Shown: in pieces, positions 45,777 through 58,511 of the stretch
How the letters are laid out: every line of letters starts with the position of its first letter
Numbering within the stretch: the stretch's first letter is position 1
Origin: Cryptococcus deneoformans JEC21
Taxonomy: Eukaryota > Basidiomycota > Tremellomycetes > Tremellales > Cryptococcaceae
Assembly: GCF_000091045.1 (NCBI RefSeq)
Contig: NC_006693.1
Location: forward strand, 833,299-897,298
Length of the DNA: 64,000 nt
Direction of reading: 5' to 3'
The notes under the pieces: generated by a model
Told to the model about the DNA's origin: nothing
The model's database searches: none
What the model saw: only the letters and a program-made list of their open reading frames with translations
Position numbers and translations under genes: made by a program

Positions 45777-47897
45777 ATGCAGGCCACCCACCTCATAGTT
45801 CTAATACATGGCCTGTATGGTGACGTGCACAACTTAGACGCCGTCAAATCAGAGCTTCTCGCACTCGCCGACCCCGAAACATCCAACATATCTGACAAGG
45901 GCGCAAGTGGCGCAGAGAAACACAACAGATGTATACACAATGAGAGACCAAAGAAAAGGATGGAGACTGTCGTTTACCTGCCCAAGTCTATAAAAGGGGC
46001 TCATACATGGGATGGGATAGACGTTTGTGCCCACCGAGTGGCTGAAGAGGTGCGTCCTTGATCGCCTCTGTTCAATAGCTGCTGTTTAGTGAAGTCTGAC
46101 CATTGATTTAGCTGGACTATGAGATTGAGAGACTTCAAGATGAGGGTAAAGACATAGTGGGATTCAGCGTTGTGAGTAGTTGCAATATAGTTGAGAAAGA
46201 GACCGCAATCGCTTACCTTGCCAATTCGCGTCGACAGATGGGATATTCTTTAGGAGGACGTGCGTACCACAAAGAATTCCTTGTTCACCACCGGTGCTAC
46301 CAGCGCTCACATACCCTGTAGTGATTGGTAGATACCTTATTGGCCTATTACATGCTCGACAGCCTTCTTTCTTCGCCCGGCATCGACCAGTTTCATTCTC
46401 TACAGCAGCAACTCCCGTAAGCTTTTACCGCACTAGCTTTTCTGCCGCTAACAAGGACACCTCCAGCATCTGGGTGTACTCAAGTATGGTACAAAAACCA
46501 ATACCTTTGTCCACAGTATAGGAAGGAAACTTTTTAGTCATACAGGAAGGCAATTGTACTGCATGGATCATGAAACTGAATGGGGAGGACGGAACCTGCT
46601 GGAAGTCATGGCCGATCCAGGTAGGTGCTATAATTAGTCCATTGCCAGATAGTCCCCAAGTCGCTCATTGTTCTTCCCCTAGATGGCATCTTCATCAATG
46701 CCCTTAGGCTATTCCCAAGGTCCATGCTTGTCGCCAACGGGTACGCAGTACTATACTCTTGATCGAGACTGCAACATTCACTGACATATGATAAAACTGC
46801 CTGTAGTACTCGAGATCTAACAGTCCCTTATCCGACAGCTTCTATATCACCAGTTGACCCTTTCGACGACTCGACATACCTAGACATTGAAATTGATGAG
46901 AACAACATCATCCAGTCATACCGTCACATCCCTCTTGATGACGACTCGGTTTCAAACTTTGGAAGTATCTCCACTAGTACTACGCAACGAATAGAAAAAG
47001 ATGAAGAAGAAGTGGAGGTACTTGTTACTACTATATATAAAAAACCTGGACGCATCATGAAGGTCAAGAAAAGATCGCCCCCACCTTTTCCGCCTGTTCT
47101 TATCTTGCCTTTGAGATGGCCTTTCAACTATGTGAATCACCCTGCTGCCATCGTGGAATATTTCTGACTCTCTTTCTCCCTCATAGAGTTTACTCCCTTT
47201 TATCCCTGTCTTGTTACCGTTATTCATTCTGTACATGTGAATACCCTCTCTATATGTTCAGTGAAGTAAGGGGAATAGTGCTGATTGTCTTCAGGACCAT
47301 TATGATCACGTGGATCACCTTCCATTCGTGAGAATTATCTGTGGTGGCCGTTTTGCCATTACTAATTTCCTTGCAGCCGGCGACGGGTGCAGAGTTTACG
47401 ACACAATCAGATTGAACGCCAACCTCTTCTTTCCTCATCTTCTTCAATGTCATCCACCCCTAGCTCCTCTTTATCCGACATGACTTCCTCTGTGAAGCAG
47501 ACTCTATACGAGCCGATCAAGGCGTTGGAAGATGGCACTAGTACCCCTCCCATGGCTGATCCTCTACCTACCGGCTCAGCACCGCAACCGTTACTCACCC
47601 CTCATCAGAAAATGATGGTGAAGGCTTTGAACGAGGCGATGCCGAATGCGAAGAGGGTGATCGCCTGGTTCCCTTGGGCGTATAATGCCCATGCCATGCT
47701 GATCTGTCGGTACGTAAAGGCCGAATCAAATGAGTATGCAAAGCTGACGTGGAGTGTATGGTAGATCGATGGCCCGCTTTCCATGGCAGAAGGATGGGCT
47801 AGGGGTGGTGCAAGCTTGGGCAAAGTTTGCGTTTGAAGCAGGAGAGGCAGAATGTCATGCGAAAGCTACTGGGGCTGTTGCTCATGGTAACACATGA
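45777..47897 (+). CDS. DUF676 serine lipase, membrane-associated (ROG1-like)
   Basis: Eleven exons: 45777-46049, 46112-46171, 46238-46259, 46322-46416, 46467-46620, 46683-46740, 46807-47131, 47187-47236, 47295-47327, 47377-47709 and 47765-47897, giving 511 residues. HLIVLIHGLYGD begins the alpha/beta hydrolase; the nucleophile elbow GYSLGGLIGRY has Ser115, and FSTAATPHLGV is the conserved follow-on of the DUF676/Rog1 family. A likely catalytic His lies further on. A hydrophobic segment (LLPFIPVLLPLFILYM and beyond, about residues 330-350) suggests membrane attachment. The C-terminal part is Ser-rich, then helical. Yeast relatives are monoacylglycerol or phospholipid lipases. A 22-nt exon carries the nucleophile. 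Confidence 0.85.
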
Positions 47898-48664
47898 TAG
47901 ATCGTTCAGATTGTTGCGCATCATCTATAGAGCTAGAAAGATCTTCAATCATTTGTAAATGCATCTCACACCCAATAGACAATGTTATACTGCAGTTGAT
48001 TTAAGCAATTTTTGAGTCTGTCCCAGTGGTTCCTTCATCATCCATGCGGTTATTGCTTGTCGGACTCATCAATTTCGACACCCATCATAGTTGAAGTCCT
48101 CCCAATCTACTCTTCTGTTTCTCATCACATACTTCTCGGATGTAACCCCTTGCCAGCTTTTTATATAAGAAATATGCAGTATCAATGACGCCGTCTAACT
48201 TTAGTAGGCAGCAATTTCAGATCCTGAAAAAACGTCGAACGCGGCGGACAGCGATAAATAAACTGATAACCAATCGGTCGGACCGGAATGGAAGAAAGGC
48301 ACGATAAAAATGAACGAAGGTTGATGAATGATGATAACAATGCGAGCGGTCCCCAAATGATGATGTTAAATCGCCGCATATATACGGCACAATATACCCA
48401 AAGGATAAAAAATCATAGCAGAGTAGATCAGACCTGAGGCTTGACATTTTTCAAGCACATGCATCCATCTTTCTGTTATTGGCGACCAGTTACGTTAGTT
48501 TGAGACATCGGCTAAAAATGGTGTGCCGAAATCTTTATATGTATACGACGGTTCTTATTCAATAATTACGTAAGCGACGTATGACGGTCACCATGTCACC
48601 ATGTTCGGATGCGAGTCAACCCGTGAGTCGCCTTGGGCTACCGTACCTACACTGATTCGCCTCT
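47898..48664. other. Intergenic upstream of PDX3
   Basis: A 767-nt gap; no gene seen. It likely holds the lipase 3' UTR and the PDX3 promoter. Confidence 0.4.
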
Positions 48665-49522
48665 ATGGCTTTCCCAAGAAGTATCATCAAGACACTCGAT
48701 AAGCTTATATTAAATAGCACCATTCGTACTATGTCCACCCAACACGTCTTCGGTACTCCGTCCACCTCCTCGGACCCCGCCTTACCCTCTTCTGCTCCCG
48801 AGACTGTCAAGCTCACCACCCACAATCAGTACCTGACTCCGCGGCTGCTCGCTTCCGACCTCTCTCCCAACCCTCTTTTGCAGTTTAACTCCTGGTTTGC
48901 GTCTGCTCTCCAACCCTCTCAGGGCGAAGTTGCTGCAGGTCGCAAAGTCAATGAACCAGAGGCTATGACTCTGTCTACCGCTACCGCTCAAGGTATCCCT
49001 TCTTCTCGAGTAGTGTTACTCAAAACCGTAGATAAGACGGGCTTCGTCTTCTTCACAAACTATACCTCACGGAAGTCGGAAGAACTTCTTGCAAACCCTT
49101 ACGCGGCACTTACGTTCTACTGGCGAGAAGTATCAAAGCAAGTCAGAGTGGTGGGTAAGGTCGAGAAAGTTAGTAGGGAGGAGAGTGTAGAGTACTTTAA
49201 CACCCGACCAAGGGGCAGTAGGATTGGTGCGTGGGCGAGTAAGCAAAGTCAGCCGGTGGAAGAGGGTCAGTTGGAAGAACGGGTGAAGAATGAGGAGAAG
49301 CACTGGGAAGGGAAGGAAGTGGAGTGCCCTGAGTTCTGGGGTGGTTGGAGGGTCGTTCCATTGTGAGCAATCTTTCACCTCATGCATGACCTTCTAATTG
49401 ACTTGGTCTTTAGCGAGGTTGAATTTTGGTCTGGACAGCCCTCTCGTTTGCATGACCGATTTAGGTACACCCGACCAGAAGGAAGTGAGGGGGAGTGGGA
49501 GATTAAGAAGCTTTCTCCGTAA
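48665..49522 (+). CDS. PDX3: Pyridoxamine/pyridoxine 5'-phosphate oxidase
   Basis: Two exons, 48665-49362 and 49414-49522, giving 268 residues. Family segments: [58 protein letters not shown] with the FMN-binding Arg/Lys residues, and [18 protein letters not shown]. The C-terminal part has [27 protein letters not shown] and the conserved end, where the RLHDR motif binds the substrate phosphate. It makes pyridoxal phosphate from PNP or PMP using FMN and oxygen. The first 22 residues before MSTQHVFG are basic and could be a mitochondrial leader; translation could also begin at the ATG at 48731. Confidence 0.95.
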
Positions 49523-51800
49523 TCTATCATGGTGGTTTTAAGGAGAGGATAAAAATGTTGTCGTAATATCTACAAATAGAATAGAAGTAAGTGCCGCTGC
49601 GAATACAAGCTCCAGAAGACGTGACCTGACCAGTTGTCCAGATATACATCTCAGTGTACGCACGATTGTTAGGCTTTATTGCAATCACATGAATGAATAA
49701 CCGACTTGAATCCCTTCTCAACTACTAGTTCCTCGTCTGCTATTCTTTTATGCTACCAAACCCTGTTTAGTTCGAACCTCTTCTCTCTAGTGTACGGATA
49801 GCTCCCTCCCTCTATGGACAATCAATCGTGAGGCCCTCCAGAGTATACCTGATGGAATTTGATCCAATCTTCATTCTTCTCTGCCCGTGTTGAAGATGAC
49901 AAGGGTGGTCGGCAAGGTATAGTTGTGCTTATTGAAGCGATTAGTTAACATGGCAGTGTTGAACGTGGTGGACGTCCCGGATTGTGCTTAATATGTGGTC
50001 AAACCTTTTTACTGATATTTGAAAACGGAACGCCAGTGGGGGATGAACTTATGATAGTAGACGTGTTAACTGACGCAGGGTCGCTGCTCTGGGAGAGCCT
50101 GTTTGCTAGCAGACGTTTGAATTGATTGGTTCAGGCATTATTCTGCCGGCAGTGTTCAATTCTAATATATCGTGGAAGAAGGATATAACAACCAGGGCTA
50201 CTGTCTGTTTTTGTTTATATGTCCAGGTGGAATGCAAGTGCACACAAAGAGCTGTTGAGTCGATTATGAATCGGGACATTGGCAGAAATAGTTCGAATTG
50301 GACAGACATGCACTACTTTCCTTTTACAATAATGCAGGATCAGTTAAAACCTTTCCGCAACTGATACATACTACATCGATCAATGCAGTCAATGATCGCC
50401 AAATCGCTTATCTGTCATGCCTTTTTCCATTCTCTAGGTTCTATCATCCCTATTTGTCTCCCCTCTGGTGCCAGGTTCTGTTCGCATCAAATTGCCGATC
50501 CCCGATAATATATTCCTCCACTGGAGGATACTAACTGTGAGCTTCGTAGTATGATCTGGTGGGTGAAACCTTATTCAATCTCAAATTTGTGCTAGTCAGT
50601 GGTGCAAGGAAAGGTCGACAACGGGCGACGGCGGTGGATGCTGGGTGGATTGCTAGGTAAGTTGGGCCGATAAACACTGCCGTTGGTGGTGTAAGCAGAA
50701 ATTGTTTATTCGTCATAAAACCGTGGGCTATGCAGGTTTAGGTTTATAGTTGTAGTCCGTGGTGCCAAAGTGGGAGCGTCGGATCTAGAGATACTCTGCT
50801 CTAGTATGGATACTTCGTTGAGAGGCTTTGGGAGGCGCTGCTTTTATCCAGTCAGTCGTCATTTCAGCATTACACACTTAGTAAAATATAGGTAAGCAAG
50901 GATTCTCGTACGTTAGTTTGATGGTGATGAGTGTTTGAGCATCCAGGCTTCAATTTTTTTTTTGGATATATGTATGTAGATCGAACTGCAGCGAAACATA
51001 TGAAGGCGATTTCTGTTGATGTGGTGGTTGGTATTAATTCCTATTACCTATAGTACTGTTGTCTAGCAGACAAAGAACGTGGACCTTCGCTGAAGGGACC
51101 ACATCGCGCTGTTCGCCCAGAGGGACGTTGTCGGTATATATGATCTAAACAGCCGCAGTTAGATCGCCAACGAATATTCTATTTTCCCGTCCGTTTATAC
51201 AACCTCTTTTTCTTTTCACCCATGTTCAGCTTCACTCGATTCCAGAAGAAAGTCCGGAAGGCCATACCTGCCGCCCCGGTTCTGGCAAGACCCTCTTTTA
51301 TCATGGAGACTCGTTCCCGCTGCTAACCGCCTTAAGGGGCGATAACCCAAAACCCCAGCGCATAGCCGCAGCACTCCTCGTTTCTTCCTGCAGTTTCCAG
51401 TGTTCTCGCTCGGCGGCCCTGTCCATGCTCGCCTCAATCTGTAGCCGACGACTCCACTACCAGCCCGCCAGGCAGTGGCGGAAGAAAAAAGAAGCGAAGA
51501 GGGGCCCGGTGGAAGGCTTCTGGCCGGGGGGATTAGTTTTAATGTTTGGAGCCGTCGTCGCGTGGGTTTTTTAGCGCGTCATCCGTTGGCCTCTTTCAGT
51601 CCAGACAATGGAAGAGCATTTCACAGTCATCTTATTTTGTTTTTGCATCTCCGACATCTTTCACCTGGTAAGAAACCGAACAGCTACGGCTACTGTCACC
51701 AACGCCTCACTCGTCGTTAACCACCCCTGCAACACTCGCGACCACTTCCCGCCAGTACAACTTGTCACTCATCAACAACTCATCTTTCAATGTCCACGTC
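49523..51800. other. Long region upstream of the CaMK gene
   Basis: About 2.3 kb without a recognised gene. A 34-codon ORF with MFSFTRFQKKVRKAIP begins at 51221, shortly after a pyrimidine tract, and may be an upstream ORF in the kinase leader. The sequence around 51330-51430 is GC-rich with small inverted repeats. An 11-T run lies near 50950. Confidence 0.4.
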
Positions 51801-53631
51801 ATGATGCACGCATCGAAACATAAGATGGGTTTCTCCGACTTCAGGGACGCTATACTTATACAGCCGCCTTCTTTCAAGAAGAAGAAGGAATACGTGCTTG
51901 AAGAATTACTAGGCAGGGGAGGATTTGGCAAAGTTGTCAAGGCTTTGTGGGCGCCGCCTGAAAGGGAACCAAAAGAGGTAGCGCTAAAGTGGGTATTATT
52001 GTAATCACACTATTAGCTATTTTTGGCTTACACCTATAATTCAGGATAATCAACAAGAAGCTAGTTAAAGGCAATGAACAAGCCGTTCTCGACGAAATCT
52101 CGGTTCTCAAGCATCTCGATCACCCCAATATCGTTCACGTATGGGATGATTTTGAGTCGCGCGACAAGTATTACATCGCATTTGAGCTGGCTGTTGGTGG
52201 TGAATTGTTTGATAGGATTTCAGAAAGGGGCAAGTTTACGGAAAGAGATGCTGTGGAGTGTATCCGGTAAGGAATAAATGACCGCGAGGGGATGCTAGAC
52301 CTGCTAACATCTTCTGTTTCCCAGACAAGTCCTCCAAGCGACCGCCTACCTACATGAGCACAATGTTGCGCATAGGGACCTCAAACCAGAGAACATCCTA
52401 TATAAAACCCGCGATGCAGACTCTCCCTTGGTTATTGCCGACTTTGGTATCGCAAAACACCTCGAAACGCCAGACCAGGAGTGTTCGGAAGCGGCTGGTA
52501 GCTTTGGGTATGCGGCCCCGGAGGTGTTGCTAGGGAAACCACACGGGATGAAGGTGGATTGCTGGAGTATTGGGTATGTCCATCATTCACCCGACGACGC
52601 CTAAGAATATTCGGGGCAAAGGGAACTGAGAAGGCTGACCTGCGTGTGCATAGAATCATTGCGTACACATTACTTTGCGGATATCCTCCCTTCAGGTCGG
52701 ATGATAGAAATGGCTTGTTGCAGGAGATGACGCGAGGAAGGATCATGTTCCACGACCGGTACTGGTCAAAAGTATCGCGTACGGGTAAGTGCACATTCCT
52801 TTTCATTGATTGGAAATGTGGATCATTGTCTGACTGTTGGGGTCTTAGCGAAGGATTTTGTGAAGGACATGTTAGAAACAGACCCTAAGAAGCGATCCAC
52901 CGCTGCCGATGCACTCAACCATCCCGTAAGCAGATTCATTCAACTCGGCACGAAACGAAACGCTGATGATCTCAACGACAGTGGTTGACGTCTGGCCAAG
53001 CGACTGAAACTGATCTGTCTGCTGCCATCCGAGACAACTTTGATGCAAAGCGTAAATGGAAATCTGCTCTCCGCGTAAGTATCTCCTCGCTCAAAACGGC
53101 CCACTCTCTTTAACCTCTGCTCTTCGCATGTAGATAATTCAAGCCTCAAACCGAATCCGCTCTGCATCCCGTTCTCGCTCCCCTTCCCTGTCCACGAGCC
53201 CCCCTTCAACCGCCAACACTGCCAACCCTTCTCCAAACTCCGCCTTATTCGTTCCCGAGGTACCACATGTTCTCACCCCGCTGAGTATGACGGATGAAGA
53301 TCCCATGAGTGATGAACACTATTACTTTTCCGCGGATGATCAGGGCCATACAGAAGAAGAAGAGGAAGCAAAGGTAATGACGAGGGGAGGTAAGAAGAAA
53401 GCTGGTAGTATGCCTGTTGGTTCCGGCTCAGGTGTAACGACGGGGACAGTGACGCCATATACCACTGGGAATGAAGGGTCAAACACTCCGAAGCCCACAA
53501 TCAAAGTCATTGATGGTAACGGAGAATTGCGTCCAGAAGAGACTGATATGCAAACACCACCGGCTACTGCACCCGTGGGTGCGGGGATGATGGGTAGTAT
53601 ACGAGGAATGATGGGCAAGTTGAGTTTATGA
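51801..53631 (+). CDS. Calcium/calmodulin-dependent protein kinase type I-like
   Basis: Seven exons: 51801-51988, 52045-52266, 52325-52573, 52654-52784, 52849-52925, 52982-53074 and 53134-53631, giving 485 residues. The kinase domain is complete: LGRGGFGKV loop, Lys63 in [15 protein letters not shown] with Asp155, DFG at 176-178, AAPEV (APE equivalent), [19 protein letters not shown], and the terminal HPWL. The DCWSIG...[10 protein letters not shown] signature is typical of CaMK. An autoinhibitory/calmodulin-binding helix is plausible at [19 protein letters not shown], the usual position. The C-terminal ~160 residues are disordered, Ser/Thr/Pro-rich and acidic. Three ATGs lie close together (51801, 51804, 51825); the first is used. 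Confidence 0.93.
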
Positions 53632-54072
53632 TTTTCCTCTAAAGACTCTTGGGGAGGGAATGGAGCGAGAAAAATGTTTGTAACGAAGACGACGGAATTT
53701 GAAGTTGAATTTGCGCGACCCAGCCTGTTACATCTTGGGGATTTAGACTATTGTTGTATCCAGTTTCTTTGATCATGCCGTCCGGATATGGGATCACCTA
53801 TACATGTATCGTTGTATCCACCGCATTGAGTTACCCAAAATTTTCTAACTCCATACGTATGACTATGACGAGTGAGCAGCGAGTGAGCGTTAGCGAAGTG
53901 TTATGTACGTAAACAGTTCAGACAGGACCCCCCTCCCAACAAAAATCGCATTGAACTTTGCTCGCCTCCACCTCGTCTGTAACATTTTCGTCAACAAATC
54001 CATCTCTCACCACCACCAACGAATTTTCAGCGCGTACACTTACAGAACCACATACTTACACAGCTTCCCATC
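53632..54072. other. Intergenic
   Basis: A 441-nt gap on the same strand between the kinase stop and the next start; nothing recognised. Confidence 0.4.
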
Positions 54073-55069
54073 ATGCCTCACAAGCGTGCGTGTTCTCTGA
54101 CCTGTTTGACGACTGAAGGGGCAGTAGACTGACTGCAATTTGTACTTAGGCGCCAAGAGATCTGTTAGGGAGGCGGAGACAGCCAAAAAGTGATTTCACT
54201 TCTTGCAATCTTCAATAATAATATCGTACTAACACATCTCGCATCCGCCCTGCTTATTTCTACTTCCATTATGCCAAAATGACAACTGCAGAGGCAAAAA
54301 CCTTCCCCCATCGTCTGACGGAAACCCCTACGACGACACACCCCGCTCAGCAGCGCGTATCCTCAATTCATTTGCTGTTCAACAAAAGTTTCACGAATCC
54401 GGTCGAAAAACCAGTGAAGACACTGGTACTCCACGGAATTCCGCCACTCCCGGGGTGAATGGGAAGGGTAAAGGGAAAGAAAAAGAGGGTCTTCCCAAAA
54501 TATTACCGCAAGAGACTCTTGCCGAATACAATCGCCGTATCGAATCGCTCCTCCGTCCATCTGTATCACAAGCCATCCAAAAAGCCGAATCCATCCGGGC
54601 CGCTGAAGCTGCAGACTTGAAACGAACAAAGAAGGAGAATAAGAGACGAGCAAGATTGGAAAAGCTTGTGAAGGAGGGCAAAGTGGATAAGAAGGTTTTG
54701 GAAGATTTTGAGAAGGGTGTGAAGGAGAAAAAGCGCAAGAGGGAGATGGGAGATGAAGGGGATAGTGAAGAGGAAAAAGATGAGGAGGAAGCGGGAGCCA
54801 AGTCCAAGCAGGCGAAGGAGACAAAGACGTTTGCACCGATGCCTCAGCCTAGAAGACTGAACGATATCGTCCAGGCGCCACCGACGTTACCTACGCTGCG
54901 CAAAGCAAAGGACCAGAAGGAGGGTAAAGGTGTATATGGAGCTGTGGGCAATGGCGGCAAAATGCCTCTGAATGCTGGACAAAAGAGGATTCTCGAAGAA
55001 GAGAGAGAACGGGTTGTCAGGATGTACCGCGAGATGAAGGCTGCCAGGGAAGCAAAGAACAAGAAATAG
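54073..55069 (+). CDS. Basic coiled-coil protein, possibly nucleolar (CCDC137-like)
   Basis: Exons 54073-54085 (13 nt), 54150-54189 and 54292-55069 give 276 residues. The protein is highly charged: a basic start (MPHKRAKRSVREAETAKKG), a helical middle (LPQETLAEYNRRIESLLRP, then AADLKRTKKENKRRARLEKL), an acidic patch and a basic C-terminal helix. The middle motif RLNDIVQAPPTLPTLRK resembles the F-[GN]-[DE]-V-x2-PP-x-L pattern I associate with the CCDC137 family of nuclear/nucleolar proteins; this is a weak match. The exon joins are supported by phase and by continuity of the charged sequence. Confidence 0.7.
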
Positions 55070-55233
55070 ATAATGAAATGTAGATCTCAGCCTTGTGCCT
55101 GTACATGTACCATATACGCATTTTATCTTGGATTGCGTTTGAGCCATGGCATTCATCTGATAACAGTTACAAACCCCTCCCATACCGTGCCTGCTCCATC
55201 CCTCAAAAGTCCTCTCTCGGCACTTTTTTTGAT

Positions 55234-56045
55234 TTACTCGAGCTCCTCAAGGTCGCTCTTCTTCACCTCAGCCTCATCAAAGTTGTCCACCAAATCAGGG
55301 ATCTCGTCATCACCCTCACCCTCCTTAGCTTCACCTGCGCCCTCACCACCAGAGCCGGCGGCGGCAGCAGCCTGTCGGGCGGTAAGAGACTGGTAAGACT
55401 CGGCAAGTCGTCGGAGGTTGGCAAGAGAGTCGGGACCGAGTTGGTTGAGGATACCGGGAACGAGTTCAGTGAGCTCCTTAGTCTGACCGGGACCGTAGAT
55501 GGCGAGGGTGTTGGAAGGAAGAGCAGCGTGAACTTGGACTATTTTTACGGGTAATAGTCAGCCGCGCGATCCGAGAGTTATAAGCTCCACCATCCATTCC
55601 CTCTACTCTTTTTGCTGATCTGTATTCTCCACTCGTCCACTGGATAACCACCCATCCTTTACCATCCTTTCTTCCACGACTGATTAAAACTTACCCCTAG
55701 GAGCGCCAAAGTGGAGAACGTTGCCATCCTCCTTAAACATGTTGACCTCCTCAACACCAGTGATGGGCTGAACACCGAGCTTCTTGAGAGCGGCCTGGAG
55801 CTTTCGGTCATCACCCTGAGAGGAGGTGACAGACTTCTTGACGACCTTTCGTCGGGGAGTACCCTTGCCGCCTATCATTTAACCCATGTGGTTTTTCGTG
55901 CAGGAGTCAAAATAGACAGAGTACGTGAGCGTGAAAGGAAGTAATGTGCAATTGTCAGCACTTTTTCTCGCTGAATTCCCTACTGAAAAGAGGACTCACC
56001 GATTCGGACCTGCGACTGGAGCTTGGCGAGCTTTTCCTTGTCCAT
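55234..56045 (-). CDS. EGD1: Nascent polypeptide-associated complex beta subunit
   Basis: Exons 56045-56000, 55871-55695 and 55538-55234 give 175 residues. It begins [20 protein letters not shown] with the ribosome-binding RRKVVKK motif. The NAC domain follows: [37 protein letters not shown] and [20 protein letters not shown]. The tail is Ala/Gly- then acid-rich, ending DLEELE. With the alpha subunit it sits at the ribosomal tunnel exit and shields nascent chains. The length fits fungal members. The start codon lies about 650 nt from the divergent gene at 56697. Confidence 0.96.
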
Positions 56046-56696
56046 GATTGCTATTGTTGATGAGTTGTACGCTGTACAGCTCGACTATCAAACCCGTTTA
56101 CCGCAGTGAGACCCAGCCCGGCGTTTGGCGGCGTTACTCCGATCCCGCGGCATTGTGGCGTATCACATATCATTTGACCGTCATGCATCAACCTTCCAAG
56201 ACTGTGCCATGTCATATAGATTGATTCAGCCAAGAATGACTATTATGCATAGGATCCTTCCGTCTGGAACTGTTGAATCTCTCTAATGAGTAATCGTGAC
56301 GTTTATTAAGGTTATCTGAACGTTACGCTTTGAAGAGCGGAGCGAAAAAATCAGCGGCCTGTACCATGACACGTGGAATTGTCGCAGACGAGCTTCATCA
56401 CCGGTCTATCGAGTACAAATTAATATCCCTCGCTATGAGTGGCTTTACATAGTCGCCAGTGAATGAAGCAGGCATCCATTTTTTGCGAACATGAAATCAA
56501 CTCGAGGACGCAAAAGAGGACAAAAGAAGTTTTAAGTGGGCTGCCGTTCTTACGTAACGCTTTATAGCATTTTAGGCTCGCCAAGAGCTCCTGACGCGCC
56601 TAAATACGCGACTGCATTTGAGCTTGCTTGGCGCGACTTCATTGGACCTTCACATCTCCATCTTCTCTTCTTCAACCGCTTATAATTATCTCGGAA
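56046..56696. promoter_or_regulatory. Divergent promoter region of EGD1 and the securin-like gene
   Basis: 651 nt between opposite start codons; no gene and no clear TATA box. Confidence 0.4.
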
Positions 56697-57744
56697 ATGC
56701 TTGCCCCACGTACAACCCGTATTCACCGCACTTATATACACCCTACAACTTCCAAGGGGAACGTTAACAAAGAAAATGCCCATGCTCTTCCTTCCAAAAC
56801 GCCCTCTCGGATAGGTGGGAAACAACTCATTGGCCCTGCAACGGGTATGAGAATGGCTCTGGGCGCGAAGACTGAGGGAAGGGACAGAAATGTGTTGCGG
56901 CAGCAGGGTGAAGGTAAAGGAAAAGGCCGAGAAGTAGATGATATTGGTACGTTATGCCTGAGTGATGGTGAATGTTCACTGACAGTTTGTGTTTTGGTAC
57001 CCAGAGCCTAAACGGCTATTTGTTAACTCCTCTAAAGATTCCATCCCGCCTTCCAAATCCCTCTCATCTATGCCTCCCATCCCTTCCTTACCCACACGCA
57101 CGCCCGCTCCGCGACGTATCGCCCCTTCGCAATCTCAAACTCTCCGCACACCCGCACCGACCTTCAAATTCGTCGAACCTCAACCTACACCACTCCCTTC
57201 TGCTACTCGAACTGGCCGACGATCGCGTCAGTCACTTTCAAGTACACCTGGAAAGGGTGATCTGGGCTTAGACAAGCAGAAAGGACAACAATTTGTCACA
57301 CCCGCGCCAGTTAGGTGGGAAGAGGATTTGTCGCTCGGTAGTGTGGAAGTTGAACACTTGGAAGGTCTGGAGGAGCTTGAGGAAGAAGAGGATGGGGAGC
57401 CGGAATACATGCCTCCTCCTGTCCAAGGTCAGCTTTATTTCATTTCCGCATGATTAACGCAAGGCTAACTAGCAGTTCAAGAACTACCATACGATCCCGG
57501 ATGGGATGTTCCCGACCTTAAAGAGATCTTTGGCAAAATCGCAACTATGCCACTACTATTCGGTATTGGTAACGAGATGCCGGAACCTCCGGAGCTGATC
57601 TTTGAGGAGGAAGAGGTTGGTCCTCTTCGGCTTTGTAGTATGTACACCTTTCTATGATGACTGACCTCCGGGAGTTAACAAGAATCCATAGAGGACGACG
57701 ATCTAGAAGAAGACTGGTTGAAGCCAAATATAGCAGACCATTAA
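56697..57744 (+). CDS. Candidate securin (separase inhibitor)
   Basis: Exons 56697-56946, 57005-57427, 57476-57637 and 57692-57744 give 295 residues. The protein is disordered and has the layout of securins: a KEN box near the N-terminus (NVNKENAHALPSKTPSR), then GPATGMRMALGAKTEGRDRN, a Pro/Ser/Thr-Pro-rich basic middle, and an acidic, hydrophobic C-terminal part (PDLKEIFGKIATMPLLFGIG, then acidic FEEEEVG and DDDLEEDWLKP) where securins contact separase. The KEN box marks APC/C substrates. Securins hardly conserve sequence, so this rests on motif order. Another APC/C substrate or cell-cycle protein is possible. Confidence 0.55.
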
Positions 57745-58511
57745 GATCATCAATAACTGCCAGAATCCCTGCCTTTATGATGTAGACGGGAACGAAGAGC
57801 CTTAGCATGTGAAGTAGCTTTAACAGAACCGCCATAACGATGGGATGGATGTAGGTCGGCCTGCGCTTGGAGAGTAATAACCCCGTATATGAACTGTGAC
57901 TTGTTTGACGAAGGGGAAGTGATCAAGTAATCATACAGTGTTTTGTATAATCGTGGAGAATATGTTGTTTGATACCGCCCATTTGATTTAATGATATTAC
58001 CACGAACGATTCTGGATACCTATGCGATGTTTATGACATGCTTTACAGTTGACAGTTATGAGTTTGCTTTCCAATGCCATCGCATATATACGCATGTTCG
58101 CCCAAATAGAGCACTGCCATGGATGAATAGTATCGCTTCGTCATTTTTCACGAAGCATAAGCCAGTTACCGTGGCCACTTGTAGATTTGCATCTAGGCGA
58201 TGTTGATGGGGGCTCTGTTTTTTGTTTACTAGACCTTTCCTCAGACAATTGGTTGTCTTCGTCCAGTGTTATGATCATGAGCTTTAACAGCGCTTGTCAC
58301 CAAATCGGGACGATGCACTCCTGTCGTAAGGGCAGCTGATAGTTGTGACTGCGATTAATGTCCTCATGCTTGACAACCTCGATCATTCTAGTTCACAAGC
58401 ACTTCACCGGCCGGCGGTCGATCCATTTTCGGTCCAAAAATGCGATATGCACCTGCATCACCTTTTCTCTATATGCCCTAAATCATCGCACTCATCACAA
58501 TCCTTTCTCTC
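57745..58511. other. Convergent intergenic region
   Basis: 767 nt between the ends of the securin-like and NDUFA2 genes; no feature recognised. Confidence 0.4.

Noticed and set aside
51250..51275. GTCCGGAAGG, as in SRP RNA helix 8
   Set aside because: The rest of the conserved SRP motif is missing and no Alu-domain sequence is nearby.
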